Positions 1-9,534 are shown, counted from the stretch's first letter. The stretch is DNA of 34,513 nt from Oscillospiraceae bacterium (GCA_029012165.1 JAQXLO010000075.1:1-34513), one strand, 5' to 3'. Notes: generated from the sequence alone by a model not told the origin. Program-made: numbers and translations.

Positions 1-1
1 G

Positions 2-739
2 CAGCTGGTGGCGGCGGGCTACAAGGAGATCACGCTTCTCGGGCAGAACGTCAACTCCTACAGTGGCAGTGTCAACTTCGCCGGACTTCTGCGGCAGATC
101 AACGCCATTCCCGGCGATTTTCTTGTCCGCTTCATGACGTCCCATCCCAAGGACTGCACCCGGGAGCTGATCGACACCATTGCCCAGTGTGAAAAGGTGG
201 AGCGGCATCTGCATCTTCCGTTCCAGAGCGGCAACGACCGTATTCTGCACGAAATGAACCGCCGCTACGATCGAGAGAAATACCTCTCGCTTGTCCGCTA
301 CGCCAAGGAGCGTATCCCCGACATTCAGTTTACCAGCGACGTCATCGTCGGCTTCCCCGGGGAGACGGCAGAGGAGTTTGAGGACACCCTGTCCTTGGCG
401 CAGGAAGTGGGCTTTTCCTCCCTGTTTTTGTTCATCTTCTCTCCCCGTGAGGGCACAAAGGCGGCGCAGATGCCGGACGAAACACCCCGTGCGGAAAAGG
501 TTCTCCGTTTTCAGGCGCTGGAAAAATTGCAGGCGGAAAACTCTGCCCGCATCGCCGAATCCATGATCGGGCAGACGTTCCGTGTACTGGTCGAGAGCGA
601 GAACGGCGGCTTGCTGACCGGCAAGACCTCCACCGCCATGACGGCGGAATTCCCCGGAACAGCGGACAAAATCGGCACATTTGTCAACGTGCGCATCACC
701 CGGCGCACCGGCTGGACGATTCAAGGAGAGATACAATGA
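2..739 (+). CDS. miaB: MiaB, tRNA-2-methylthio-N6-dimethylallyladenosine synthase (3' part)
   Basis: The gene is open at the left edge of the window; the last 245 residues are present. MiaB is a cytosolic radical-SAM Fe-S enzyme that adds a methylthio group to i6A37 of tRNAs reading UNN codons. The visible part runs from the middle of the radical-SAM barrel (EITLLGQNVNSY, FMTSHPKD, HLPFQSGNDRIL, DVIVGFPGET, all typical of the methylthiotransferase family) to a C-terminal TRAM domain (about the last 65 residues, ending GWTIQGE). The two Fe-S cysteine clusters would lie upstream and cannot be checked. The stop codon overlaps the next gene's start as ATGA. Placement just before a YlbF-family gene and mutS matches the ymcB-ymcA-mutS order of Bacillus and favours MiaB over the paralogue MtaB. 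Confidence 0.93.
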   Translation, partial: QLVAAGYKEITLLGQNVNSYSGSVNFAGLLRQINAIPGDFLVRFMTSHPKDCTRELIDTIAQCEKVERHLHLPFQSGNDRILHEMNRRYDREKYLSLVRYAKERIPDIQFTSDVIVGFPGETAEEFEDTLSLAQEVGFSSLFLFIFSPREGTKAAQMPDETPRAEKVLRFQALEKLQAENSARIAESMIGQTFRVLVESENGGLLTGKTSTAMTAEFPGTADKIGTFVNVRITRRTGWTIQGEIQ

Positions 740-1545
740 GACAGTTGGGCATCAGCATTACCTGCGGCGATACGCCGTGGCACGAGCAGATGGACCGGAT
801 TGCGCAAGCCGGCTTTGACTGTACTTTTTTTGACTGGAACAAGGACGGCGATACGGACAAATGGGCGCAATACGCCCGCAGAAAAGGGCTTGCGGTGGAT
901 TCCCTGCACGCACCCTTCGATCACATCAATTCCTTTTGGGAGGATACGGCACAGGGAGAGGCGTACTATGCGCTGATGCTGCGCATTATCGACGACTGCG
1001 ACCGGGCAGATATCCGCAAGCTGGTCATGCATACCACCGTCGGCAACCATCCCCCCGCAACGTGCGAGATCGGATTTGTTCGGTACCGAAATATGTGCGA
1101 ATATGCGGCGAAAAAGGGCGTACACATCTGCTTTGAAAATCTGGAGCCGTTTCCGCATCTGCATGAGATCATGCGTGCCGTGGACGATCCCTTTCACGGT
1201 TTTTGCTGGGACTGCGGACACAACCTTTGCTACACGCCCCATGTGGACATGATGGCGCTGTACGGCGATCGGCTGATGTGCCTGCACCTGCACGACAATT
1301 ACGGCGTGACGCAGCCGGGCAACATCGACTACCGGGACGATCTGCATATGCTGCCCTTTGACGGCGTGCTGGACTGGAGCTGGGTCGCCGAAAAGATTGC
1401 CCGCAGCGGCTATGAGGGACCGCTCACGTTTGAGTATTCCTCCCGCACCGTCCGCCGCCACGGGGATCGCCCCTATGGAGAATTTTTGCAAACCGCCATG
1501 GAAAGAGCCGTTAAGCTTCGCGACATGGTCGAAAATATCAAATAA
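736..1545 (+). CDS. Sugar phosphate isomerase/epimerase (xylose isomerase-like TIM barrel)
   Basis: This 269-residue protein has the layout of the AP_endonuc_2/xylose-isomerase-like TIM-barrel family: an N-terminal strand with GISITCGDTPW, a repeated pattern of strand-end acidic and His residues (DSLHAPFDH, LVMHTTVGNH, ICFENLEPFP, CWDCGHNL, CLHLHDNYG, LTFEYSS), consistent with a divalent-metal site built from Glu, Asp and His. Family members isomerise or epimerise sugars or act as endonuclease IV; the substrate here is unknown. The ATG overlaps the miaB stop by 4 bp, so translation is probably coupled. It sits between miaB and a YlbF-family gene, an insertion relative to the Bacillus order. 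Confidence 0.85.
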   Translation: MRQLGISITCGDTPWHEQMDRIAQAGFDCTFFDWNKDGDTDKWAQYARRKGLAVDSLHAPFDHINSFWEDTAQGEAYYALMLRIIDDCDRADIRKLVMHTTVGNHPPATCEIGFVRYRNMCEYAAKKGVHICFENLEPFPHLHEIMRAVDDPFHGFCWDCGHNLCYTPHVDMMALYGDRLMCLHLHDNYGVTQPGNIDYRDDLHMLPFDGVLDWSWVAEKIARSGYEGPLTFEYSSRTVRRHGDRPYGEFLQTAMERAVKLRDMVENIK

Positions 1546-1565
1546 TTTTTAAGGAGACAAAACAC

Positions 1566-1973
1566 ATGGATCTGATTCAAATGACAAGAGAACTGGGCGC
1601 CGCCATCCAGCAGGATGCACGCTACCTCAAGTTTATGCAGGCGCACGAAGCCAACGAAAAGGACAATGCACTCAATGAGCTGATCGGCAAAATTCAGCTT
1701 GTCCACATGAACTATAACCACGAGGCGGCCAAGGAGGACAAGGACGAGGAAAAGCTGAAAGCCTACGACGCCGAGTTCAACACGCTGTACAACGAAGTGA
1801 TGTGCAATCCCAATATGCGCCGCTACGAAAAGGCACGGGATGAAGTGGACGAGCTGATGAAGGAGATCACCGGCATCCTGACGCTGTGCGTGCGGGGCGA
1901 GGATCCCATGACCTGCGACCCCAACGCCGGTTCCTGCGGCGGGGACTGCGGTTCCTGCGGCGGCTGTCACTGA
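1566..1973 (+). CDS. YlbF/YmcA (RicA-like) family protein with Cys-rich C-terminus
   Basis: This 135-residue helical protein resembles the YlbF/YmcA family (DUF964): an N-terminal helix (LGAAIQQDARYLKFMQAHEA), a central charged helical hairpin and a third helix. It ends in a Cys-rich tail (C-x6-C-x3-C-x2-C-x2-C, ending CGGCH), with one further Cys about 11 residues before it. In Bacillus the RicA-RicF-RicT complex carries [4Fe-4S] clusters and supports mRNA maturation by RNase Y and the Spo0A phosphorelay. The position between miaB and mutS is the position of ymcA (ricA) in Bacillus, supporting a RicA-type assignment. Metal or cluster binding by the tail is inferred. A good RBS (AAGGAGAC) precedes the ATG. 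Confidence 0.82.
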   Translation: MDLIQMTRELGAAIQQDARYLKFMQAHEANEKDNALNELIGKIQLVHMNYNHEAAKEDKDEEKLKAYDAEFNTLYNEVMCNPNMRRYEKARDEVDELMKEITGILTLCVRGEDPMTCDPNAGSCGGDCGSCGGCH

Positions 1974-2032
1974 GCTGCCGAACGCCTTGCAGGCGTATGT
2001 ATTGAAAGACAAGAACAGGAAGTGTATGACGT

Positions 2033-4645
2033 ATGGCGGAACTGACACCCATGATGCGCCAGTATTTCGAGATCAAGCAGGAATACAGCGACACCATCCT
2101 GATGTTCCGATTGGGCGACTTTTACGAGATGTTCTTTGAGGATGCGAAGATTGCATCCCGGGAACTGGAGCTGGTTTTGACCGGTCGGGACTGCGGGCAG
2201 GAGGAGCGTGCGCCCATGTGCGGCGTGCCGTTTCACAGCGTGGATTCCTACATCGCCCGTTTGGTGCAGCACGGCCACAAGGTCGCCATCTGCGAGCAGA
2301 CCGAGGATCCGTCTCTGGCGAAGGGATTGGTGCGCCGTGAGGTCATTCGGGTCATCACGCCCGGCACGGTCATCGAAAGCAGTATGCTCGACGAGTCCCG
2401 CAACAACTTCCTCGGCTGTATTGTGCAGGGGGAACAGGGTGTGGGCGTCTGCTTTACGGATGTGTCCACCGGTGCGGTGCATTTGGCGCAGCTGTGCGGC
2501 AAAAATGTTGAGGCAAAGGTCATCAACGAGCTGTGCCGCTTTTCGCCGACGGAGGTTTTGCTCTGCCCCCGTGCACGCACGATGGCGGAAGTGGTGGCGT
2601 TTGTTCGGGACCGAATCAATGCCTCTGTAGAAACGCCGGATGCGTCCGAATTTGCGCCGTCCGTCTGCGCCGAGGAGGTGTACCGGCACTTTGGCGTTTC
2701 GTCTGCGGCGGAATTGGGGATCGAGGGGGACGAGGCGCTGTGCGCTTTGGGCGAATCCCTTCGGTACCTGAAGGAAGTGCAGAAGTCGGAGCTTCAAAAT
2801 ATCCGCACCGTCGATTTTTACAGCGACGCACGGTTTATGAAAATTGACGCATCCTCCAGACGAAATCTGGAGTTGACGGAAACCATGCGCACCCGGGAAA
2901 AACGGGGCACCCTGCTTTGGGTGCTGGACAAGACCCGTACCCCCATGGGCAAGCGGCTGATCCGCAGCTGGCTCGAACAGCCGCTGGTCAGCATTCCCCG
3001 CATCACCAAGCGGCAAGGCGCAGTGGGGGAACTGTGCCGGGAGAATATCCTGCGCAGGGAACTGCGTGAAGCGCTGACGGACATCGGCGACATGGAGCGT
3101 GTGATGGCACGGGTCGTCTACGGTACCGCCAATGCCAAGGAGCTCAAAGCCCTTGAGCAGATGACCCGCAAGCTGCCTGCACTGAAAGAGTCGCTGGCAG
3201 GGTGCCAATCGTCCATGCTGTGCGACATCTACACGCAGATGGACGCCCTGACGGATGTGACGGAATGGATCGCCGAGTCCATTGTGGAGGATCCGCCCTT
3301 TTCCGTCCGGGAGGGCGGCATGATCTGCGACGGTTTCAACGAGGAGCTGGACGGCCTGCGTGCCATTGTCCACGACAACAAGGGATTCATTGCGTCCATC
3401 CAGCAGACCGAGCAGGAAAAAACCGGCATCAAGAAACTGAAGATCGGCTATAACCGGGTGTTCGGCTACTACATCGAGGTGTCCAATTCCTTCAAGGAGC
3501 TGGTGCCCGATACCTATATCCGCAAGCAGACCCTGGCCAACTGTGAGCGCTACATCACCGAGGAGCTGAAAGCGCTGGAAGCCAAGGTGCTCAGTGCGCA
3601 GGAGCGCATCACCGGTCTGGAATATGAGATCTTTTCCGCCGTGCGCAACCGCATCGCCGAACAGCTTGCCCGCATCCAGAAAACGGCGTCGGCTGTGGCG
3701 GTGCTGGACACGCTCTGTTCCCTTGCGCAGGTGGCGCAGGATAATAACTATGTCTGCCCCGAAATCACGAACGACCGCACGCTGGTGATTCGGGAGGGAC
3801 GTCACCCCGTGGTGGAGAAGATGCTGGGCAGTACGCCCTTTGTTCCCAACGATACCTTGCTCAACTGCGGCGACGACCGCTGTGCCATCATCACGGGACC
3901 CAATATGGCGGGTAAATCCACCTATATGCGTCAGGTTGCACTGATTACGCTGATGGCGCAGACGGGCAGCTTTGTGCCCGCCGCATCGGCGACCGTCGGT
4001 ATCTGCGACAGCATCTTTACCCGTGTGGGGGCATCGGACGATCTGGCGTCGGGACAGTCCACCTTTATGGTGGAGATGAGCGAGGTGGCGTCCATTCTCA
4101 AAAATGCCACGGCGGACAGCCTGATCATTTTCGATGAAATCGGCAGAGGTACCTCCACCTTTGACGGCATGAGCATTGCCAGAGCGGTACTGGAATATGC
4201 CGCCGACTCCAAAAAGTTAGGTGCCAAAACATTATTTGCGACCCACTACCATGAGCTGACCGAGCTGGAGGAAACCGTGCCCGGTGTGCGCAATTACAAT
4301 ATTGCCGTCAAAAAGCGGGGCGACGATATCACCTTCCTGCGGCGAATCGTGCGTGGTGGTGCGGATGGCAGCTACGGCATCGAGGTGGCGAAGCTTGCCG
4401 GCGTGCCCAATCCGGTCGTACAGCGTGCGAAGGAAATCTTGAAAGAATTGGAAGAAAAGGGATATACCATCCCCGTACCGACAAATACTTCGGTGCCGAA
4501 GGAACCACAGGCGCAGATGACCTTCGGCGGCGGAGAAGAGAGCGAGATCGTCGGCAGACTGCGGGCGTTGGACGTGAACACCCTGACGCCCATCGAGGCG
4601 CTGACGGAACTGTTCACGTTGTCGGCGCAGGCAAAAAACATATAA
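2033..4645 (+). CDS. mutS: DNA mismatch repair protein MutS
   Basis: This 870-residue protein is a full-length MutS, the mismatch-recognition ATPase. The Phe-x-Glu mismatch-reading motif is at residues 30-32 (GDFYEMF), followed by the connector, core/lever and clamp domains. The C-terminal ATPase has Walker A GPNMAGKST at about 622-630, the signature region SGQSTFMVEM, Walker B IIFDEIGRGTSTFDG and the switch histidine in ATHYHEL. The C-terminal tail (about 800-870) is shorter and less conserved, as usual. The ATG is preceded by AGGAAG. MutS is followed 28 bp later by mutL, the standard Firmicutes order, and the two are probably cotranscribed. Confidence 0.98.
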   Translation: MAELTPMMRQYFEIKQEYSDTILMFRLGDFYEMFFEDAKIASRELELVLTGRDCGQEERAPMCGVPFHSVDSYIARLVQHGHKVAICEQTEDPSLAKGLVRREVIRVITPGTVIESSMLDESRNNFLGCIVQGEQGVGVCFTDVSTGAVHLAQLCGKNVEAKVINELCRFSPTEVLLCPRARTMAEVVAFVRDRINASVETPDASEFAPSVCAEEVYRHFGVSSAAELGIEGDEALCALGESLRYLKEVQKSELQNIRTVDFYSDARFMKIDASSRRNLELTETMRTREKRGTLLWVLDKTRTPMGKRLIRSWLEQPLVSIPRITKRQGAVGELCRENILRRELREALTDIGDMERVMARVVYGTANAKELKALEQMTRKLPALKESLAGCQSSMLCDIYTQMDALTDVTEWIAESIVEDPPFSVREGGMICDGFNEELDGLRAIVHDNKGFIASIQQTEQEKTGIKKLKIGYNRVFGYYIEVSNSFKELVPDTYIRKQTLANCERYITEELKALEAKVLSAQERITGLEYEIFSAVRNRIAEQLARIQKTASAVAVLDTLCSLAQVAQDNNYVCPEITNDRTLVIREGRHPVVEKMLGSTPFVPNDTLLNCGDDRCAIITGPNMAGKSTYMRQVALITLMAQTGSFVPAASATVGICDSIFTRVGASDDLASGQSTFMVEMSEVASILKNATADSLIIFDEIGRGTSTFDGMSIARAVLEYAADSKKLGAKTLFATHYHELTELEETVPGVRNYNIAVKKRGDDITFLRRIVRGGADGSYGIEVAKLAGVPNPVVQRAKEILKELEEKGYTIPVPTNTSVPKEPQAQMTFGGGEESEIVGRLRALDVNTLTPIEALTELFTLSAQAKNI

Positions 4646-4673
4646 GACAGTAAAAAGGAAAGCAGGTGATTTT

Positions 4674-6596
4674 GTGCCCAAGATCCTACGATTGCCCAAA
4701 TCGCTGGCGGATCTCATTGCCGCCGGTGAGGTGGTGGAGCGTCCCGCCTCCGTGGTCAAGGAACTGCTGGAAAACAGCATAGACGCCGGGGCAAGCAAGA
4801 TCACGGTCGAGATCAACCACGGCGGTGTGCGGTACATTCGGGTGACCGATGACGGCTGCGGCATTGCACGGGAGGACATTCGCAACGCCTTCGTCAGCCA
4901 TGCGACCAGCAAGATCACATCCCGGGACGATCTGAGCGCCATTGCGACCTTGGGTTTCCGTGGCGAAGCGCTGGCTTCGGCGGCGGCGGTGGCTCGGGTA
5001 GAGATCCTGACCCGCACGGCACAGGAAACGGTCGGCACACGGTACTGCATCGAGGGCGGGGAGGAAATTCTGCTCGACGACGCAGGCTGTCCCCAAGGAA
5101 CGACACTCATCGTGCGTGATTTGTTTTATAATACACCTGCCCGTATGAAATTTCTCAAAAAAGACGTGACGGAAGCGAATGCGGTGGCTGGCGTTGTGGA
5201 CAGGATCGCCCTGTCGCACCCGCAGGTGAGCATCCGTTTTATCCGGGAGGAGAAGGAAACGCTCTGCACCCCCGGAGACGGGAAGCTGGACAGTGCCATT
5301 TATGCCGTGTTCGGCAGGGATTTTCTGTCGGGGCTGATCCCGGTGGACTACACCTGCGACGGAATCCGGGTAAACGGCTACACCTCCAAACCCATTGCCG
5401 CCCGCCAAAGCCGCAGTATGCAGTTCTTTTTCCTCAACGGGCGGTACATCAAAACGGGTACAGGCGCCGCCGCCCTGTCGGAGGGCTACAAGCACGCTGT
5501 GATGACGGGGAAATTTCCCGCCTGCGTTTTAAAAATTACGGTACCGAACAATATGGTGGACGTCAACGTGCATCCTGCCAAGATCGAGGTGCGGTTCGCC
5601 AACGAAAAGCCCATCTTTAACGCCATATACTACGGGGTAAAAAATGCGTTGGAGGGCGACCATTCCAAAGCACACCCTGCGCTGCGGCAAAATTCCGCCT
5701 CCGCCATTCGGAATTTCTACAGCATGGTGGGCGAGGAAAAGCCGAAGCAGGTCGCATTCCGGGAATTGCCGAAAAAGCAGGCGGATTTCTTTGTCCACGC
5801 AAAAGCACCGGGTTCTCCTACACCGGAAAATCCTTCGATACCGAAAGAACTGCCGAAGCAGGAACTGCGATTTGCTTCTCCCGTGGAGAAACCCGCCAAT
5901 AAAGAGGACTATTCTTTCTTGGCGGAGAAGAAAACGCAGACGCCGAGCGTGCAGGAAACGGTTGCTTCGCCGCCGGAAACAACGGTGCCGAACATTTCGG
6001 AAACGGAAGAATCCGCTTCTCCCGAAATACCCGAATTTCGGGTGATCGGTGAAGCGTTCAATACCTATATATTCGTGGAAACAGACAACAAAATCTGGAT
6101 CATCGACAAGCACGCCGCCCATGAGCGCATCCTGTATGAGCAGCTCAAAGCCGGCGGGGAGGGCAAAGCGTCCCAGCTTTTGCTTGCCCCCGTGACGGTC
6201 ACGCTGCGCAAGGAGGAGTATTCCGCCGTTTTGGAGAATGCGTCGTTGCTGGCGGACAGCGGCTTTGCCGTTGCGGACTTCGGCACCGGCACGGTGGCGG
6301 TGACGGAGTGCCCGATCCTCTTGGATGCTGCCGATGCCGCCGCCGCCATTGAGGAGTTTGCCGCTTATCTGTGCAAAGCAAAACAAGAGCTAATATCCGA
6401 AAAGATGGACTGGATCTACCACAACACCGCCTGCCGTGCCGCCATCAAAGCCGGGGATTTCACCTCGGATTATGAGCGGCAGAAGTTCGCGGAAAAGCTG
6501 CTGTCTATGCCGGACATCCGCTCCTGCCCCCACGGCAGACCTGTGATGATCGAGATGACCCGCAGAGAAATGGAGAAAAGCTTTGGACGTGTGTGA
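4674..6596 (+). CDS. mutL: DNA mismatch repair protein MutL (endonuclease type)
   Basis: This 640-residue MutL starts at GTG after a strong AAGGAAAGCAGGTG ribosome-binding region. The N-terminal GHKL ATPase shows motif I (LLENSIDAGA, E33/N34), motif II (DDGCGI) and motif III (GFRGEAL). A low-complexity linker (about residues 350-450) joins it to the C-terminal dimerisation domain. That domain carries the metal-dependent nicking-endonuclease signature DxHA-x2-E-x4-E (DKHAAHERILYE, about 478) plus the ACRAA and CPHGRP motifs. The protein is therefore the latent-endonuclease MutL of bacteria lacking MutH. The usual Gln of DQHA is Lys here. The 3' end overlaps miaA by 14 bp. Confidence 0.97.
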   Translation: MPKILRLPKSLADLIAAGEVVERPASVVKELLENSIDAGASKITVEINHGGVRYIRVTDDGCGIAREDIRNAFVSHATSKITSRDDLSAIATLGFRGEALASAAAVARVEILTRTAQETVGTRYCIEGGEEILLDDAGCPQGTTLIVRDLFYNTPARMKFLKKDVTEANAVAGVVDRIALSHPQVSIRFIREEKETLCTPGDGKLDSAIYAVFGRDFLSGLIPVDYTCDGIRVNGYTSKPIAARQSRSMQFFFLNGRYIKTGTGAAALSEGYKHAVMTGKFPACVLKITVPNNMVDVNVHPAKIEVRFANEKPIFNAIYYGVKNALEGDHSKAHPALRQNSASAIRNFYSMVGEEKPKQVAFRELPKKQADFFVHAKAPGSPTPENPSIPKELPKQELRFASPVEKPANKEDYSFLAEKKTQTPSVQETVASPPETTVPNISETEESASPEIPEFRVIGEAFNTYIFVETDNKIWIIDKHAAHERILYEQLKAGGEGKASQLLLAPVTVTLRKEEYSAVLENASLLADSGFAVADFGTGTVAVTECPILLDAADAAAAIEEFAAYLCKAKQELISEKMDWIYHNTACRAAIKAGDFTSDYERQKFAEKLLSMPDIRSCPHGRPVMIEMTRREMEKSFGRV

Positions 6597-7524
6597 ACAG
6601 ATTCCCGTGCTGGCGGTAACCGGTCCGACTGCCTCCGGCAAGACCGCCCTTGCGGTGCGGCTGGCGCAGGCGATGGACGGGGAAGTGGTTTCTGCGGATT
6701 CCATGCAGATCTATACGGGCCTGCGGATTTCCACGGCAAAGCCGACTGCCGAGGAAATGCAGGGGGTACCGCACCATTTGCTGGATTTTTTGCCGCCCGA
6801 TACGCCATTCAGCGTGGCGGACTACTGCGATAGGGCGAAGGCGTGTATTGCCGCCATTCATGCGCACGGCAAACTGCCCATTCTCTGCGGCGGGACAGGC
6901 TTGTATATCCGGTCCCTTTTGGACAATATCGACTTTTCCGGCAGCGGTGCCGACCCGGATTTCCGCAAACAGATGCAGACCCTTGCCGATACACAGGGTA
7001 CCGAAGCAGTTTGGCGCCTTTTGTGGGAGGCGGATCCGGAGGGTGCCGAAACATTGCACCCCAACAACCTCGGCAGAGTGATCCGTGCGCTGGAATTGCA
7101 CAGGGAAACGGGGCAGACCATGGCGCAGCAGCGCCGCAATTCCCGCAAAAATCCGACACCGTACAACAGCTGCCTGCTCTGCCTGGATTTTCGGGACAGG
7201 CAAAAGCTGTATGACCGCATCGATCGGCGTGTGGATATCATGATGCAAAACGGGCTTTTGGACGAGGCACGAGACTTTTATGAAAAATATTCCGGTACCG
7301 AAGGAACGGCACGGCAGGCCATTGGCTGCAAGGAATTCATTCCCTATTTCGCAGGGGAGCGCACCTTGGATGAGGCTGTGGCGTGCGTCAAGCAGGAGAC
7401 ACGCCGCTATGCCAAGCGCCAGCTGACGTGGTTTCGCCGGATGGACAATATGCATTTTATTTATGTGGACGACACGGCGGATGTTTTTGCATCCGCCATG
7501 GCGATCGCAGACGGGTGGAGGTGA
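6583..7524 (+). CDS. miaA: MiaA, tRNA dimethylallyltransferase
   Basis: This 313-residue enzyme transfers a dimethylallyl group from DMAPP to N6 of A37 in tRNAs; MiaB then adds the methylthio group, so both steps of ms2i6A synthesis are encoded in this block. It shows the P-loop GPTASGKTALA near the N-terminus, SADSMQIYTGLRISTAKP, HHLLDFLPPDTPFSVADY, the GGTGLYIRSLL motif and the C-terminal RRYAKRQLTWFRR. The chosen TTG start has GGAG 7 nt upstream and overlaps the end of mutL. A GTG two codons later is an alternative. The length is normal for the family. Confidence 0.96.
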   Translation: MDVCEQIPVLAVTGPTASGKTALAVRLAQAMDGEVVSADSMQIYTGLRISTAKPTAEEMQGVPHHLLDFLPPDTPFSVADYCDRAKACIAAIHAHGKLPILCGGTGLYIRSLLDNIDFSGSGADPDFRKQMQTLADTQGTEAVWRLLWEADPEGAETLHPNNLGRVIRALELHRETGQTMAQQRRNSRKNPTPYNSCLLCLDFRDRQKLYDRIDRRVDIMMQNGLLDEARDFYEKYSGTEGTARQAIGCKEFIPYFAGERTLDEAVACVKQETRRYAKRQLTWFRRMDNMHFIYVDDTADVFASAMAIADGWR

Positions 7525-7529
7525 ACGCC

Positions 7530-8834
7530 TTGAAAGGACAAAAGAAACGTCCCGTGAAAGCACGGACGGAATGGCGTGTGCGGCGGATCATGATTATCGC
7601 ACTGATCGCCGTGCTGGTCTGCGGCGGCATCTATGAAATCTACGCACTCAACCAGAATCCCATCCGTGTAGAGCCTGCGCTGGAGGAGACCGTGACCGAA
7701 AAGGTCGGGGCGAGCGCATTCATTTTCCGGGACGAGCAGTGCATCCACGCCGATCTGTCCGCATATTCCGTCCCCTTTGTGCAGGACGGCGACCGTGTGT
7801 CCGGCAACGGTGTGATCGCCGCAAATTTTTCGGATGCCGGCTCCGCCATGCGGTACGCACAGCTTCTGGAACTGCGGGAAGAATACGACCGCCTTTCTGC
7901 GCTGGCCACCGGCACGGAGTATTCTTCCGTGCGTGTCAGTGCGCTCATGGATGGTGCGTCGGACGGGCTGTGCGCTCTTTTGCAGCAGACGGATACGGGC
8001 AATATCGCCGAGGCTGAGGCGGCGGAGAATACCTTTTTGGAAAAGGAGACGGCGCTGGAGATCGCCGTGGATGAGGACGTGAACATTTCGGCGAAGCTCA
8101 GCGAGCTGTCCAAGGATATCCGGGCGCAGGAAGCGTCCGTGGGCAGCTACCAAACGGTCACGACCGGGCTGGACAGCAGCGGCTATTTCTTCAGCAAGAC
8201 CGACGGCTATGAGGACGTGATCCCCTATGCCGATGCCGGGTCGCTGACGGTTTCCACGCTGGAAGCGGCGCTGCAGACATTGCCCGTTTCCTCCACGGGC
8301 GGCAAGATCGTCAAGAGCTTTTCGTGGTATATTGCGGCGGTGGTCGATTCCCAGACGGCGGAAAAGCTGTCGCATATCAGAGGCAGTTTGCGCATCAACT
8401 TTCCCCAGGCCGGGCTTGGCGAGGTTCCCGTGACGGTCTACGCCATGCGTGCCGACGCTTCGGGAAAGTGTGCGGTGGTGTTCCGCTGTATTGAAAACAG
8501 CAGTGCGCTTTTGCAGCTGCGCAAGGAGGATATCGAGATTATTTTCGGCAAGACGACGGGCTACCGTGTGCCGCTCAGTGCGGTGCGCATCGTGACGAAG
8601 GAGACCGGCGAGGGCGACGATAAAACGCAGGAGCAGCTGCGGGGCGTGTATGTCCTGCGCGGCAACGTGGTGTCGTTCCGCAGGATCAACCCCGTCTATG
8701 CGGGCGAGGACTACATTCTGTCCGCCCCGTATTACAAGGAGGACGGCAGCAACGACAGCAGCTATCTCGGCTTGTACGAGGAGATCATTACGGAAGGGAA
8801 GGATTTGTATGCAGGAGCAGTCGTTTATCGCTGA
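7530..8834 (+). CDS. Membrane-anchored HlyD-like protein, function unknown
   Basis: The ORF track begins this frame inside miaA; the better start is TTG at 7530, 8 nt after a perfect GGAGGTGA site, giving 434 residues. A basic N-terminus (KGQKKRPVKARTEWRVRR) precedes one membrane segment (about residues 20-37). The outside part begins with a barrel-sandwich-like stretch (VGASAFIFRDEQCI, VPFVQDGDRVSGNGVIA), then a coiled-coil section and a return lipoyl-like half. This is the architecture of HlyD/RND adaptor-like proteins common in Clostridia next to yggS-sepF. No partner ABC exporter or outer-membrane factor is nearby, so an envelope or division role is more plausible than export, but this is inference. 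The 3' end overlaps the next gene by 26 bp. Confidence 0.75.
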   Translation: MKGQKKRPVKARTEWRVRRIMIIALIAVLVCGGIYEIYALNQNPIRVEPALEETVTEKVGASAFIFRDEQCIHADLSAYSVPFVQDGDRVSGNGVIAANFSDAGSAMRYAQLLELREEYDRLSALATGTEYSSVRVSALMDGASDGLCALLQQTDTGNIAEAEAAENTFLEKETALEIAVDEDVNISAKLSELSKDIRAQEASVGSYQTVTTGLDSSGYFFSKTDGYEDVIPYADAGSLTVSTLEAALQTLPVSSTGGKIVKSFSWYIAAVVDSQTAEKLSHIRGSLRINFPQAGLGEVPVTVYAMRADASGKCAVVFRCIENSSALLQLRKEDIEIIFGKTTGYRVPLSAVRIVTKETGEGDDKTQEQLRGVYVLRGNVVSFRRINPVYAGEDYILSAPYYKEDGSNDSSYLGLYEEIITEGKDLYAGAVVYR

Positions 8835-9534
8835 GGGAAAAAAACGCGTGGAGGAAGCGTGGAAAGCTGTCTGCCACGATGTGCAGGAAGCGGCACTCAA
8901 AAGCGGTCGTGACCCGTCGGAGGTCTCCCTCATGGCGGTGACGAAAACGGTGGAGCCGGTGTATATCAACCACGCCATTTCCCTGGGCGCAGCGCTGATC
9001 GGCGAAAACAAGGTGCAGGAATTTCTTGGCAAAAAGCCGGAGCTGCAAGGCGCCTATACCGCCCATCTGATCGGGCATTTGCAGACCAACAAGGTGCGCC
9101 AGATCGTCGGGGAGGTGGCCATGATCCAGTCCGTGGACAGCGTGAAGCTGGCACGGGAGATCGGCCGATGCAGTGAAAAAAAGGGCATCGTGAGCGATAT
9201 TTTGCTGGAAGTGAACATCGGCAGGGACCCGGATAAGTTCGGCATTTTGCCCGAGGCGGCGGAGGAAACAGCGTGTGAAATCGCCGAAATTCCGGGCGTA
9301 CACATCTGCGGAATGATGACGGTACCGCCTTTTGATGCGGATTTGGAAAAAACACGCCGATTTTTTTCAAATATGCATCAACTGTTTATTGACATTGGGT
9401 CGAAAAACATACATAATATAAATATGTGTACCCTTTCGATGGGGATGTCCGGGGATTTCCGGGAAGCCATCGCAGAGGGAGCGACGCTTGTGCGTGTGGG
9501 ATCGGCGATCTTCGGCGCACGCAACTACCGCTGA
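8809..9534 (+). CDS. YggS/PLPBP family pyridoxal phosphate homeostasis protein
   Basis: This 241-residue protein is a fold-III alanine-racemase-like single-domain PLP-binding protein that buffers vitamin B6 and amino-acid pools and has no known catalytic activity. The PLP lysine is K46 in MAVTKTV. Other family motifs are IGENKVQEF, HLIGHLQTNKV, VNIGRDPDKFG, CGMMTVPPF, SMGMSGDF and VRVGSAIFGAR. The start is ATG 8809, after GGAAGGGAAGGA and inside the upstream gene; the longer ORF in the track starts far inside its neighbour. yggS upstream of sepF is a conserved Firmicutes order. Confidence 0.95.
   Translation: MQEQSFIAEGKKRVEEAWKAVCHDVQEAALKSGRDPSEVSLMAVTKTVEPVYINHAISLGAALIGENKVQEFLGKKPELQGAYTAHLIGHLQTNKVRQIVGEVAMIQSVDSVKLAREIGRCSEKKGIVSDILLEVNIGRDPDKFGILPEAAEETACEIAEIPGVHICGMMTVPPFDADLEKTRRFFSNMHQLFIDIGSKNIHNINMCTLSMGMSGDFREAIAEGATLVRVGSAIFGARNYR

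Noticed and set aside
1967-3805. 612-residue minus-strand ORF opposite mutS
   Set aside because: It lies antisense to the well-conserved mutS; the composition (His/Gln/Arg/Leu-rich) is that of a codon-bias shadow and no family motif is present.
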